Source: Opitutaceae bacterium (GTDB lineage Bacteria > Verrucomicrobiota > Verrucomicrobiia > Opitutales > Opitutaceae). Taken from it: a stretch of DNA of 39,758 nucleotides. Below are positions 6,250 to 16,352 of this stretch, piece by piece. Position 1 is the stretch's first letter, and every line of letters starts with the position of its first letter. A model generated the notes under the pieces. The model was not told the DNA's origin. It saw nothing but the letters and a program-made list of their open reading frames with translations, and did not search any database. Location of the stretch: NCBI GenBank assembly GCA_025360455.1, contig JANYCF010000296.1, positions 1-39,758 on the forward strand. The letters are read 5' to 3'. The position numbers and the translations under genes were made by a program.

Positions 6250-9200
6250 GTGCTTCTTGCGCCCTTCATGATCGACGTCGCTTCGATTATCTTACCCGTC
6301 CGAGTAAGCGATAAAACGGGCAGACTGCGCAAAGTTCTTGGCCTATTGGCTGCGAGTTTCGCTCTGACTTTGTCCGCCTCCGCCCAATCCTTGCCGCTCA
6401 AAGCCGCTGCGCCCGGATTGATTGAATCGGGCTTGCCCTCCTTTGTCGTCTTAGGTCCGGAAGCCCTCGGCTTGACGACCGCTCCGGTCGATCTGCAACG
6501 CCTGCCTGATGGTCGGTTGCTCGCCGTCGGCCACCGGGAAATCGCGCTGGGTGACGGCGTGCGTTGGGAAGTTTTTCGCCAGGAGGAGAACGATCCGACC
6601 GTGGACACCTTGAGCGTCGCGGTGGACGAAGACGGCCAAATCTACGCAGGCGTACCCGGAGGTTTTGCCCGAATCGATTTCAGCCAGAATGCCCGGTGGC
6701 ATTTCACCTTGGTCGCCCCGCTGCCGCCGGATGCAGATAAGCGCACCCCCGCCATGCTCAATACCGCCGCCGTGGGCAATGAGTGGTTTTGGTGGTGGGA
6801 TAGCGGACTCGTCTTTTCCTGGCGCCCAGGTACAAAATCAAAATTGGTCGGGAAAACCAACGCCCCCGAACGGGTTTTTCAGCTCAATGGAAAAATCCAC
6901 CTGAGTGACGGTTCGGGTGGGAGCCTGTTTCGGATGGAAGAAGGAGTCTTCCGTTCCCTCACCGCCCCGTCAATCGGCCGGATCGATCAAACCATCACCT
7001 GCGCGGTGCCACTCGGGGCTGGGCGGGATCTGGTTGGCACATTGGCCAGTGGAGTTTTCATAGCCGACGGATTTTCCCTGCAACCGTTAGGCACGGGCGG
7101 ACTCCTGACGGACGGACACCGGATAAATGATCTCGTGACCACAGCCGGTGGTTTCTTCGCCGCCGCCGTCGACAATGCCGGCCTGGTGTTTTTCGACCGA
7201 ACCGGCCGCACGGTACAAGTCTTGGACCGTACCACCGACAACCGTTTATCCCGGGTTAAGCGACTCCTCTCCACGCCGGGCGGAGTCGTTTGGGCGCTCT
7301 TAACCGAAGGGATTGCTCGGGTCGGATTTCCTGATCGTGTCTCCCATATCGAGTCGCTGGTTTCCACCGGCTTATCCTTTGCCCAACCCTACCGGCACCA
7401 GGGTCGGCTTTGGCTCATGGCCGATGGCCGGGCCCAACGCGGCATCTACGACGCAGCTAATCGCTTGGTTAAATTCGAAGTCGACAGTCCTCCCGGCTTC
7501 CTGAGTTTTTTAGTCGATCTGGATGGCACTCTGTTCGCGAGCGGCTCCCAAGGCACTTACATTTGGAATGCCCAAAAAGGCTGGGCCTGCATGGCCGCAA
7601 CGCCTCACGGCGTCTTCATCTACGAAAAACCGGTGGCGCCGGACCGCTGGTTATATGTGGCGGAAAATGAAGTCGGCTGGTTGAGACGCACGGCGGGGGA
7701 ATTTTCCTTCGAAAGATTTCCCGTGGCCGGCCTCGGGACCATCTACGGCGGGATGATGGATGCGCACGGGATTCTCTGGGGCGAAATGGGAGCGGGTAAG
7801 GCGGCGCGCGTCACTCCCACCCTGCCCCAGCCCACGGTTGAAACTTTTGGCCAGACTGAGGGTGTGCCCGATCATTGGGTGCAAATTTTTAAAATTGATG
7901 ACGAAGTCCGCATCAATGTTCCCGGTCAGATCAAAATCCTGGACGTCCCTTCAGGTCGGTTTATCCCGGATAAAAAAATGCTCGGCGAATTCCCCGAGTT
8001 GACCGGAGCGATCGGCCGACCCATGCGCGACGCGCAAGGCCGATTGTGGGTAACCAATCAAGGCCAGGTTCATTTCTACTCTACGCAAGACGGTCACACG
8101 ACCGAATCCGCCGATAAAATTCCGGCCGGCCTGCTCCCCACGCATTTCAATGCCCAAGAGGATGGCGTCGTCTGGATGCATCAGCGGATGCGCCTCGCCC
8201 GCTATGATCCGGCCATGCCCCAAGCCGAAGCGGTGCCGTTGCGCGCCCTCATCACCCGGGTGCAATTCCCCGCCAGCAACCGCGAAATGTTTTCCGTTGA
8301 TTCCGAGTTGCCTTCACTCGCGGCCACAGAAAATGCCATCGTCGTTCATTTTGTGGCGCCCGACAATTCCATCGCCCACCCCGTAACTTTCGATGTCAAA
8401 CTCGACGGCACAGAGGGCGATTGGGTTGCCACCGGCGCCATTGGCTCCGCCGCCTTCAACCACCTCGGCCAAGGCAAATATCAACTGCGGGTTCGTCCGC
8501 GCTCGGGCGACACCATCGGCCTCGAAGCCAAGTTAGCCTTCACTATTTTGGCACCATGGTACCGCACGACCTACGCCTATCTCGCCTATGCGTTCTCCGC
8601 CCTTGGTATCATTGTTTTCTCTGCTTGGTTATCCTCCCTGCTCAGCCGAAGAAAAAACGCCTTGCTGGAAAAACTGGTGGCCCAGCGCACCGCTGAATTA
8701 AACGAGAGCAATGTCCGCCTCGCCCACCAGGTGGATGAAATCCAGATGCTGTCGCAGGCGATCACGCAAAGTCCGGTCAGCGTGCTCATCACCTCGCCCG
8801 ACGGCATGATCATATTTGCGAATCCCCGGCTCTGCGAACTCACCGGCTATGCCGCCACCGAGTTGATTGGAAAAAACTCCCGTCTGCTCCGGGCGGAAGA
8901 TATCACGCCGGAGCAGATACGGGAACTGGCCGATACCATCCAGCAAGGCGAGTCATGGCACGGTCAGCTCGCCCAGCGCCGCAAGGACGGAAAATTACTC
9001 CAGGTGCGCACCACGATTTCTCCGATCCGCAATGCCCAAAACCAGATCCGCCTCCATCTGATATTGGAGGAAGATATCACCGATTTGCTCGCCGATCAGG
9101 AACGTCGCAAAAAGTTGGAAGCCCAGCTGACGCAGTCGCAAAAGCTCGAGAGCTTGGGTACCCTCGCCGGGGGCATCGCCCACGATTTCAATAACATCCT

Positions 9201-10266
9201 GACCGGCATCCTCGGCTATTGTGAACTCTCCGTGCTCACCGCACCGAATGAGCCCGAGCTGCTGGGCAATCTGCAACAGATCCGCACCGCCGGCCTGCGC
9301 GCCAAAGATCTCGTTTCCCAAATCCTCACCTTTTCCCGCCGGAATATCACTCAGCTCGTGCCCCTCGATCTCGCCCGGCCCGTGGAAGATGCCTTGAAAC
9401 TTTTCCGTGCCTCCACGCCCTCCACCATTGAAATCAAATCAAATCTCGAGAGCGGCACCGTCAGCGCCGATGCCACCCAGATTCAACAGGTCGTACTCAA
9501 TCTCTGCACCAACGCCGCCCACGCCATGCGCGATCAATCCGGACGCATTACAGTCACCGTGCAACGCCTCCTGGTTGATGCCCGCCTAGCGGCCGAAGTC
9601 GAGGACCTCTCCACTGGGCCTGCCATGCGACTTACCGTCGCCGACACCGGCCACGGCATCGACGAAGCCACGCTCGCCCGCATCTTCGATCCCTTCTTCA
9701 CCACCAAGCGCCAAGGGGAAGGCACCGGCCTGGGACTCTCCATCGTCCAAGGCGTCATCTCCAGCCACCACGGAGCCCTGCGCGTGCAAAGCACCATCGG
9801 GGTGGGCACCACGTTCGATCTCTATTTCCCCCTGAGTCCACAGCGGATCCCGCTCCCGCCCACGACCGACCAAGTGCCACGGGGCTCGCAGCAGGAAATA
9901 CTGTTGGTGGATGATGAGTCGGCCATTATCGAATTCGCGGGTACTCGCCTCCGCCAACTCGGCTACCGCGTCTCGGCCTACAATGATCCTCGCCTCGCGC
10001 TCATCGCGATTCGCGCCGCGCCGGAACGCTTTCAAGCCATCGTCACCGACCTGACCATGCCGCACCTCACCGGAGTACAGCTCATTCAGGAAGCCCGCCT
10101 CGTGGCTCCTCGCATTCCCGCCGTCATCATCACCGGTTATGGCCACGCGATCGGGGGCGCCCAATTCGATACCCTGACCCACAGCCGGATGCTCTACAAA
10201 CCTTTCAGCGGTGAAGATCTCGCCCGCATCCTGAATGAAATCATCACCAGCCGATCCGCCCGCTGA
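6250..10266 (+). CDS. Giant hybrid histidine kinase 1 (propeller sensor, PAS, receiver)
   Basis: The 1338-residue sensor kinase starts with GTG (ATG 6268 is an alternative). A signal peptide ends near SASAQ. A periplasmic beta-propeller-like sensor (about 45-670) precedes a Y_Y_Y-type domain (about 683-770), the arrangement seen in one-component-like HTCS sensors. One membrane span lies at about 776-797. The cytoplasmic part has a PAS domain (about 840-945) and a HisKA domain with His978 in GIAHDFNNILTG. The ATPase domain shows the N box VVLNLCTNAAHAM, DTGHGID and GEGTGLGLS. A C-terminal receiver carries Asp1267 in VTDLTMPHL. No DNA-binding or Hpt domain is present, so the output partner is unknown. 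It is paralogous to the next gene. Confidence 0.93.
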   Translation: MLLAPFMIDVASIILPVRVSDKTGRLRKVLGLLAASFALTLSASAQSLPLKAAAPGLIESGLPSFVVLGPEALGLTTAPVDLQRLPDGRLLAVGHREIALGDGVRWEVFRQEENDPTVDTLSVAVDEDGQIYAGVPGGFARIDFSQNARWHFTLVAPLPPDADKRTPAMLNTAAVGNEWFWWWDSGLVFSWRPGTKSKLVGKTNAPERVFQLNGKIHLSDGSGGSLFRMEEGVFRSLTAPSIGRIDQTITCAVPLGAGRDLVGTLASGVFIADGFSLQPLGTGGLLTDGHRINDLVTTAGGFFAAAVDNAGLVFFDRTGRTVQVLDRTTDNRLSRVKRLLSTPGGVVWALLTEGIARVGFPDRVSHIESLVSTGLSFAQPYRHQGRLWLMADGRAQRGIYDAANRLVKFEVDSPPGFLSFLVDLDGTLFASGSQGTYIWNAQKGWACMAATPHGVFIYEKPVAPDRWLYVAENEVGWLRRTAGEFSFERFPVAGLGTIYGGMMDAHGILWGEMGAGKAARVTPTLPQPTVETFGQTEGVPDHWVQIFKIDDEVRINVPGQIKILDVPSGRFIPDKKMLGEFPELTGAIGRPMRDAQGRLWVTNQGQVHFYSTQDGHTTESADKIPAGLLPTHFNAQEDGVVWMHQRMRLARYDPAMPQAEAVPLRALITRVQFPASNREMFSVDSELPSLAATENAIVVHFVAPDNSIAHPVTFDVKLDGTEGDWVATGAIGSAAFNHLGQGKYQLRVRPRSGDTIGLEAKLAFTILAPWYRTTYAYLAYAFSALGIIVFSAWLSSLLSRRKNALLEKLVAQRTAELNESNVRLAHQVDEIQMLSQAITQSPVSVLITSPDGMIIFANPRLCELTGYAATELIGKNSRLLRAEDITPEQIRELADTIQQGESWHGQLAQRRKDGKLLQVRTTISPIRNAQNQIRLHLILEEDITDLLADQERRKKLEAQLTQSQKLESLGTLAGGIAHDFNNILTGILGYCELSVLTAPNEPELLGNLQQIRTAGLRAKDLVSQILTFSRRNITQLVPLDLARPVEDALKLFRASTPSTIEIKSNLESGTVSADATQIQQVVLNLCTNAAHAMRDQSGRITVTVQRLLVDARLAAEVEDLSTGPAMRLTVADTGHGIDEATLARIFDPFFTTKRQGEGTGLGLSIVQGVISSHHGALRVQSTIGVGTTFDLYFPLSPQRIPLPPTTDQVPRGSQQEILLVDDESAIIEFAGTRLRQLGYRVSAYNDPRLALIAIRAAPERFQAIVTDLTMPHLTGVQLIQEARLVAPRIPAVIITGYGHAIGGAQFDTLTHSRMLYKPFSGEDLARILNEIITSRSAR

Positions 10267-10361
10267 ATCCTGTTCTGCACTGAAAATCGAGATGGTTTTC
10301 AACCATCCAGTCGCACCTTAGATTTGATATCACTCGCTCACGCATACGACATTATCTCCCA

Positions 10362-13300
10362 GTGCGCTTCCTGACCCCATCAATTTATCAGTGCTTTTTT
10401 CAGCACAGGCGAAAGGGAAATTATTCAACTGAGAGCAAAGCACACTTGCTGGCCGTGGGCGTCATGTTCGGGCTCCTATCAGCCAAGATCTTCGCCCAGT
10501 CTCTGCCCTTGGCGGGAGCCCCTCCTGATCTGATCGAAGCCGGCGTACCCGCCTTTGTCGTGTTGTCACCGGAAGCGCTCGGCCTGACCACCGCTCCGGT
10601 CGATCTCAAGCAATTGCCTGATGGACGACTGCTCGCCGTGGGGCACAATGAGCTAGCCTTGGGGGATGGAGTAAGATGGGAGAGTTTCCGCCAAGTCGAA
10701 GGGGACACACAGGTTGATACCGCCAGCGTAGCCGTAGACCAAGACGGAGTAATTTATGCGGGGGTACCCGGTGGTTTCGCGCGGATTAACTTTGAACAGG
10801 ATTCCCGCTGGCGGTTTGTTCGGCTCGAAAATCTTCCGGCCGGGGTGACGCCCGCTTCGTCAGCGCCGATCCATACGGCAGTGGCAGGCAATGAATGGCT
10901 GTGGTGGTGGGGCAGCGGATCGATTTTTTCCTGGAAACCCGGCAGCCCAGCCAAGGTCGTGGGCCGAGCCAGCGCACCGGAAAGAGTTTTTCAGTTAAAC
11001 GGCATCACCCACCTGAGCGATTACTCCAACGGCGAATTGTTCAAGATGGAAGCGGGCACCCTCAAGTTAACCAACCCACCGATCGGAAAAGTCCCGGTCA
11101 ACCAGACCATCACGAGTCTGGCGTTACTCGATGATAACCGAGTGTTATTCGGCACCGCCGGCATTGGGGTGCTTATCTCGGAGGGAGGTTCGGTCCGTCC
11201 TTTAGTCGAAAAAGGCATGCTCACCAGTGGCCATCGGATCAATGATCTCTGCGCCACTGATGGTGGTTTTTTTGCGGCCGCCGTCGACAATGTGGGTATC
11301 GTTTTTTTTGACCGCACCGGGCGCACGGTCCAAATCCTGGACAAATCAATCGACCACCGGTTGGCGCGCGCACGCCGGCTGTTGCGCACTCCCGGTGGCG
11401 TAATCTGGGCACTCCTCAATGAAGGAATCGTCCGGGTCAATTTTCCCTCCCGCGTCTCGCAATTCGAGCCGCTGGTTTCTACCGGGCTGGCCTTTGCCCG
11501 TCCCCACCGGCTCGATGGCCGGCTCTGGCTTTTATCCGATGGCTTGGCGCAACGCGGAATCTACGACGAGAGCGGTCGACTGGAACGGTTTCAAAACGAT
11601 TCTCCACCGGGATTTTTGAGCTCATTGTCCAACATCAACGGCTCCCTGTTCGCCAGTGGCACGAATGATATTTTTGTCCGGGACTCGCAAAACACATGGA
11701 ACCTTGTCGCGTCCGGCCCGCTCAGCTCTTACATTTGCCCGGAACCGTGCGGGCCGGATCGTTGGCTCTATGTGGCTGAAAATGAAATCGGTTGGCTAAA
11801 GTGGGCGGCTGAAAAATTCTCGATCGAACGAATTCCGATCCCGGAGCTGGGCCATCCTCACGGGGGACTAATGGATGCCCATGGTATTTTCTGGGCTGAA
11901 TTGGGCTCCGCCCGAATCGCCAGAGTTGATACAAAAAAACCACGGCCGACCGTGGAAGTTTACGGGCTGGCCGAAGGAGTGCCTGACGGCTGGGTGCAGG
12001 TTTTTAAAATTGATGACGAAGTCCGGATCAGTGTGCCCGGGATTATTAAAATCTTTAACCGGGAATTAAACCGCTTCGTGCCGGACACACAAATACTCCA
12101 ACAGATCCCCGTGCTGGAAGGAGCGGTGGGCCGCCCGACCCACGATGCGTCCGGTCGTCTTTGGATGACCAACCACGGCCGCGTACACATCTACGCGTTC
12201 AAGGATGGACGAATCGAAGAAGCCGAAGAGCACATACCCGATGGAATACTGCCGATGCACTTCAACCCGCAATCTGACGGAGTGGTCTGGATGCATCAAC
12301 GGTTGCGGCTTGCCCGTTATGATCCGGCGATGCCTGCGGCCCAGAGCGTCCCATTACGCACCTTGATCACCCGCGTACGGTTTCCCGCCAGCAACCGCGA
12401 ATTTTTTTCCGTTGGGACTGACCTGCCTCCCTTCTCAGCCTCGGACAACGCCTTCGTGGTCCACTTTGTGGCACCGAATAATTCGATCGCCCAACCCGTA
12501 ACCTTTGAAATCAAACTCGATGGTGCGGTGGGAGACTGGAGCTCAACCGGAGCGACCGGCTCGGCCGCGTTCAATCATCTTGAGCCAGGAAAGTATGAAC
12601 TACGGGTGCGCGCCCGCTCGGGCGATACGGTCGGGCATGAAGCCAAATTGGCCTTCACCGTTCTCGCACCGTGGTTTCGCACCGGCTACGCTTATCTGGC
12701 CTACGCCTTCGCTGCCCTCGGTACAATCCTGGGCGCCGCCTGGCTATCCTCTCACCTCAGCCGGCGCAAAAATGCCTTGCTGGAAAAATTGGTCGCGCAG
12801 CGCACCGGGGAATTACACGCCAGCAACACCCGGCTCGCCAGTCAGGTGGAAGAGATTCAGATGCTCCTGCAAGCCATCGAACAAAGTCCGGTTGGCGTCC
12901 TGATTACCCAGCCTGATGGCACTATTATTTTCACCAACCCCCAGATTTGTGCACTCACCAATTATCTGCCCACCGAGCTGATCGGAAAAAATTCTCGCCA
13001 CCTCACGCCCGTGGATATTGCCCCGAATACACTGCGCGAGATCGCTACCTCCATTCAACGCGGTGAGTCCTGGCACGGCCAGTTGGCCCTATGCCGCAAA
13101 ACGGGCGACACCATTCAAGTGCGCTCTTCCATCGCGCCCGTTCGCAGCCCCAATAAACAGATCCGGCTTCATCTCATCCTGATGGAAGACATCACGGCAT
13201 GGCTCTCCGCCCAAGACCGCCACCGTCGTTTGGAAGCGCAATTGGCCCAATCACAAAAACTCGAAAGTCTGGGGACACTCGCCGGGGGAATCGCTCACGA

Positions 13301-14369
13301 TTTCAACAACATCCTCACCGGTATTCTCGGCTACTGTGAACTCGCCCAGCTCACCGATCCCATCGAACCGGAACTCCAGGATCAATTGCGGCAAATCAGA
13401 ACCGCCGGTTTGCGCGCCAAGGATCTCGTCACCCAAATCCTCACCTTTTCCCGCCGGAATATCACCAAGTTGGTCCCTCTCGACCTGGCGGCATCGGTCA
13501 CGGAAGCCCTCAAACTTATCCGGGCTTCCACTCCAGCCACCATCGAAATCACCTCAGTTCTGGAAAGCGGCACCATCTTGGCCGACTCCACCCAAATCCA
13601 ACAAGTCGTTCTCAATCTCTGCACAAACGCGGTCCACGCCATGCGCGGCTATCCCGGTCTGCTCAACATCGCTGTGCAACAGATCACCGTGGATCAACGG
13701 CTCAGCGCCGAAATACCTGATCTTTCTTCGGGGACCGCCCTGCGTCTGAGTATCACTGATAACGGCCATGGCATGGACGAAACCACCGTCAGCAAAATTT
13801 TCGATCCGTTTTTCACCACGAAACGTCAGGGTGAAGGAACCGGGCTCGGCCTTTCCATTGTCCAAGGCGTCATGCTTAGCCACCATGGCGCCATCCGGGT
13901 CCGCAGCACACTTGGCGTTGGCACACACTTTGAACTTTATTTCCCCCTTAGTGCAGAAGCGGTTCGCCCACCGGTCACGAATAATTCGGCGCCACACGGA
14001 ACGATGCAGGAAATTATCTTAGTCGATGATGAGCCGGCGGTCGCTGAATTCGCGACCAGGCGACTTCGGCAGTTGGGTTATCACGTCACCGTGTTTCATG
14101 ATCCGCTGGAGGCCCTCGCCGGCATTCGCGCCACGCCGATGCATTTCCACGCCATCATCACCGATCTCACCATGCCTCACCTCACAGGAGTGCAACTCAT
14201 CGAAGAAGCCCGGCGCGTGAATCCAGCTATTCCAGCCATCATCATAACCGGCTACGGCCAGGCGGGGGTGGGCACCGGACTTGAAACATTGGAGCGCTGC
14301 CGGATGCTCGCCAAGCCTTTCAGCGGCGAAGATCTCGCCCGCCTCCTCCATGAGATATTGCATCGTTAA
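10362..14369 (+). CDS. Giant hybrid histidine kinase 2, paralogue of kinase 1
   Basis: The 1335-residue product follows kinase 1 after 95 bases with no visible terminator and has the same domain order. This is signal peptide (ending KIFAQ), propeller-like periplasmic sensor, Y_Y_Y-type domain, one membrane span, PAS, HisKA with His979, ATPase with GEGTGLGLS, and a receiver with Asp1268 in ITDLTMPHL. All catalytic motifs are intact. The two proteins align end to end. Differences concentrate in the sensor, the PAS domain and the linker before the receiver, suggesting duplication followed by a change in ligand or tuning. The start is GTG and the exact N-terminus is uncertain. The ligand and the downstream regulator are unknown. 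Confidence 0.93.
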   Translation: MRFLTPSIYQCFFQHRRKGNYSTESKAHLLAVGVMFGLLSAKIFAQSLPLAGAPPDLIEAGVPAFVVLSPEALGLTTAPVDLKQLPDGRLLAVGHNELALGDGVRWESFRQVEGDTQVDTASVAVDQDGVIYAGVPGGFARINFEQDSRWRFVRLENLPAGVTPASSAPIHTAVAGNEWLWWWGSGSIFSWKPGSPAKVVGRASAPERVFQLNGITHLSDYSNGELFKMEAGTLKLTNPPIGKVPVNQTITSLALLDDNRVLFGTAGIGVLISEGGSVRPLVEKGMLTSGHRINDLCATDGGFFAAAVDNVGIVFFDRTGRTVQILDKSIDHRLARARRLLRTPGGVIWALLNEGIVRVNFPSRVSQFEPLVSTGLAFARPHRLDGRLWLLSDGLAQRGIYDESGRLERFQNDSPPGFLSSLSNINGSLFASGTNDIFVRDSQNTWNLVASGPLSSYICPEPCGPDRWLYVAENEIGWLKWAAEKFSIERIPIPELGHPHGGLMDAHGIFWAELGSARIARVDTKKPRPTVEVYGLAEGVPDGWVQVFKIDDEVRISVPGIIKIFNRELNRFVPDTQILQQIPVLEGAVGRPTHDASGRLWMTNHGRVHIYAFKDGRIEEAEEHIPDGILPMHFNPQSDGVVWMHQRLRLARYDPAMPAAQSVPLRTLITRVRFPASNREFFSVGTDLPPFSASDNAFVVHFVAPNNSIAQPVTFEIKLDGAVGDWSSTGATGSAAFNHLEPGKYELRVRARSGDTVGHEAKLAFTVLAPWFRTGYAYLAYAFAALGTILGAAWLSSHLSRRKNALLEKLVAQRTGELHASNTRLASQVEEIQMLLQAIEQSPVGVLITQPDGTIIFTNPQICALTNYLPTELIGKNSRHLTPVDIAPNTLREIATSIQRGESWHGQLALCRKTGDTIQVRSSIAPVRSPNKQIRLHLILMEDITAWLSAQDRHRRLEAQLAQSQKLESLGTLAGGIAHDFNNILTGILGYCELAQLTDPIEPELQDQLRQIRTAGLRAKDLVTQILTFSRRNITKLVPLDLAASVTEALKLIRASTPATIEITSVLESGTILADSTQIQQVVLNLCTNAVHAMRGYPGLLNIAVQQITVDQRLSAEIPDLSSGTALRLSITDNGHGMDETTVSKIFDPFFTTKRQGEGTGLGLSIVQGVMLSHHGAIRVRSTLGVGTHFELYFPLSAEAVRPPVTNNSAPHGTMQEIILVDDEPAVAEFATRRLRQLGYHVTVFHDPLEALAGIRATPMHFHAIITDLTMPHLTGVQLIEEARRVNPAIPAIIITGYGQAGVGTGLETLERCRMLAKPFSGEDLARLLHEILHR

Positions 14370-14434
14370 AACTCGGAAGAAAATTAAAGTATTAAATTTG
14401 AATAGCGATTGATTCGACCTCTGGGCCTTCTAAC

Positions 14435-15289
14435 GTGCCCTCACCTATGCCGGACCCTACCCCAGAATTCCGTCCCACCGTGGGAATCATCACTCCGACC
14501 ACCGGAGATAAAACTTTCGCCGTGTGCGTGGAGAGTATAGCCGCCCAAGATTACCCGAACATCCAGCATTACATCGTGGTGGATGGCCCAATGCATGAAG
14601 CGAAGGTTCGCGCGATTCTCGGCGATAAAATTCGGCCCCGCGTTACCGTGATCGTGCTCCCGGAGAATACGGGCAAAGCCGGTTACTACGGTTATCGCAT
14701 CTACGGCTCCATCCCTCTCCAGATCAACACCGACTTCGTTTGCTTTCTCGATGAAGACAATTGGCTGAATCCGAATCATGTGAGCAGCCTCGTCAACCTC
14801 ACCGGTAAACTGGATCTCGATTGGGCTTACTCGCTGCGGAATATCACTTCGCCGGAAGGCCAAATTCTCTTCGAAGACAACTGCGACAGTCTCGGCTTCT
14901 GGGGGACTTGGCTCAGTCAGCAGCACCACATCGACATCAGCTGCTACCTGCTGAAACGCGAACTGGCCGCATCCCTCGCCTGGATTTTTAATCGCAAGGG
15001 CTACTCCACCGAGAACATCGATTCTGACCGGGGCATGTGCCGCTGGTTGCTCTATAATAATCCCAAAGGATTCACGACGGGCGAATACACGGTGAACTAC
15101 CGCTTGTCCCGCCCGGCGCGAATCGATCCGCTCGGCCGGCCACCGAATGCCGACCTGCATTTTTATCAGGATGGCAATGATCACATGCATGCCCTCTATA
15201 AATATTTCCCCTGGCGCAAACCGACACGCTATAAATTCAACGCCAAAACCGATTACCGCCAGATCGTGCCGGACCCGCCCGCGCGCTGA
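14435..15289 (+). CDS. GT-A type (family 2-like) glycosyltransferase
   Basis: The 284-residue protein begins with the typical GT2 nucleotide-binding strand VGIITPTTGD, then SIAAQDYPNIQHYIVVDGP and the metal-binding FLDEDNW (DxD-like). There is no membrane segment, so it is likely cytosolic. The acceptor and donor sugars cannot be told. The start is GTG 14435, with ATG 14447 as an alternative. It lies 65 bases after kinase 2 on the same strand and faces a nucleotidyltransferase-like gene across a repeat element. This context hints at a small polysaccharide or glycan-modification locus. The assignment is good at the fold level only. Confidence 0.8.
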   Translation: MPSPMPDPTPEFRPTVGIITPTTGDKTFAVCVESIAAQDYPNIQHYIVVDGPMHEAKVRAILGDKIRPRVTVIVLPENTGKAGYYGYRIYGSIPLQINTDFVCFLDEDNWLNPNHVSSLVNLTGKLDLDWAYSLRNITSPEGQILFEDNCDSLGFWGTWLSQQHHIDISCYLLKRELAASLAWIFNRKGYSTENIDSDRGMCRWLLYNNPKGFTTGEYTVNYRLSRPARIDPLGRPPNADLHFYQDGNDHMHALYKYFPWRKPTRYKFNAKTDYRQIVPDPPAR

Positions 15290-15306
15290 GCAATTTAAAG
15301 AATTTT

Positions 15307-15504
15307 GTAGCCGCGCTTGAGCCGAAGACGAAAGCGTAGTCCGCGAGCCTCAGAGGGCGGCTAAAAAGGTAGGGCGTGACCGCTGGGCGCGCCGTTTTGT
15401 GTGTGCACTCACTGGCAAATCGCGGCGGGCCCAGTGGGCCCGCCCTACCAATGGACCCTTTTTAGATGCCCTCTCAGACCACGTTGTCGCCCCAACGCGG
15501 CTAC
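15307..15504. repeat. Nested palindromic element
   Basis: The outer arms begin GTAGCCGCG (15307) and end CGCGGCTAC (15504). Inside is a second palindrome, 15361-15465, bounded by CTAAAAAGG and CCTTTTTAG and containing GGTAGGGCG...CGCCCTACC. On either side of the inner element the outer sequence is again complementary (CTCAGAGGGC against GCCCTCTCAG). The inner part shares 15404-15469 with 143-207, and its GGTAGGGCG / CCGCTGGGCGCGCC core with 3116-3180 and 27047-27112. The outer arms match the family at 31342-31458 and 35304-35338. It fills the gap between two convergent genes. Confidence 0.85.
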
Positions 15505-15532
15505 ACTTTTGCTGCAACTGCACTGAACTTGC

Positions 15533-16198
15533 TCACGGCAAATCGCGGTAGAATTGCTTCAGGCCGTCGAAATTTCCGATATCGCAATACGCTCCGTCCG
15601 GCTTGACCGCATTGATTTTCAAACCGTCGTCGATCCATTCCTGTAATTGCTCACCGGGATGATTACGAATCGGATCCACTTGGTGCGCGGGACCGCGCAA
15701 TACCATGGCACCCCACATGTGTTCAAACTGGCAATTCGGATCTTTGTCGCGGGAGGCGATCACCCGATTGGGCCGACCGAGCCGGATCTGCCCTACCCGC
15801 CCCTGCAGATTAACCGTACAACGCCAAGCGGCCAGTACCACGTCGCCCTCGGCCTCGACCATTTGCCGGTAATAGTTGCCCGTCGCACCCATGATGTAGG
15901 TATCAGGCATGCCGATCACGAAGGTATCGTTTTTATCATGACCCAGCATCATCGCCTGCACCGCTTCGGACATAGTGGTGGGCTCCCGTGCCATCAGTTG
16001 CACGTCAAGCTTCATCGCTTCCACAATCGGAATCCACATGGCTCGCGTCGACACTTTCACCACGTCGCAGACTTGCTGCATGGCCGTGACGTGCCATTGC
16101 AGGAGACATTGCTCAGATGAGACTGGCAGGCAAAACTTGGGTATGCCGCCCACTCGTGATGCTTTGCCGGAAGCGGGAAGTAGTCCGATAAGAGCCAT
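15533..16198 (-). CDS. Nucleotidyltransferase-like protein (sugar-phosphate type)
   Basis: From ATG 16198 the 221-residue product begins MALIGLLPASGKASRVGGIPKF, a variant of the nucleotide-binding GxxPAxGxxxR...PK signature of sugar-phosphate nucleotidyltransferases. A later IGMPDTY fits the metal-binding Asp position and the C-terminus GAYCDIGNFDG resembles the family end. Such enzymes make NDP-sugars, but the base and sugar cannot be read off, and the classical left-handed beta-helix extension is absent. The longer frame to 16264 was rejected because the motif should be N-terminal. It faces a glycosyltransferase, which supports a role in glycan synthesis. Confidence 0.7.
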   Translation of the reverse strand: MALIGLLPASGKASRVGGIPKFCLPVSSEQCLLQWHVTAMQQVCDVVKVSTRAMWIPIVEAMKLDVQLMAREPTTMSEAVQAMMLGHDKNDTFVIGMPDTYIMGATGNYYRQMVEAEGDVVLAAWRCTVNLQGRVGQIRLGRPNRVIASRDKDPNCQFEHMWGAMVLRGPAHQVDPIRNHPGEQLQEWIDDGLKINAVKPDGAYCDIGNFDGLKQFYRDLP

Positions 16199-16352
16199 GG
16201 GGTAAATATATTTAGGACTGAAGCTGCGGTTGAATACGACTAGCAAATGCGTGAATTGATCCATTCTCGTTTCCGACGAGTCCTCGGAGCGAAATTTGCG
16301 GTGGTTGCGAGTACCTCCGCCAGCGAAATAAAGAGATCAAGTTACTGGAAGG

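Noticed and set aside
10267-10361. Terminator or third gene between the two kinases
   Set aside because: No GC hairpin with a T-run and no open frame of note in these 95 bases.
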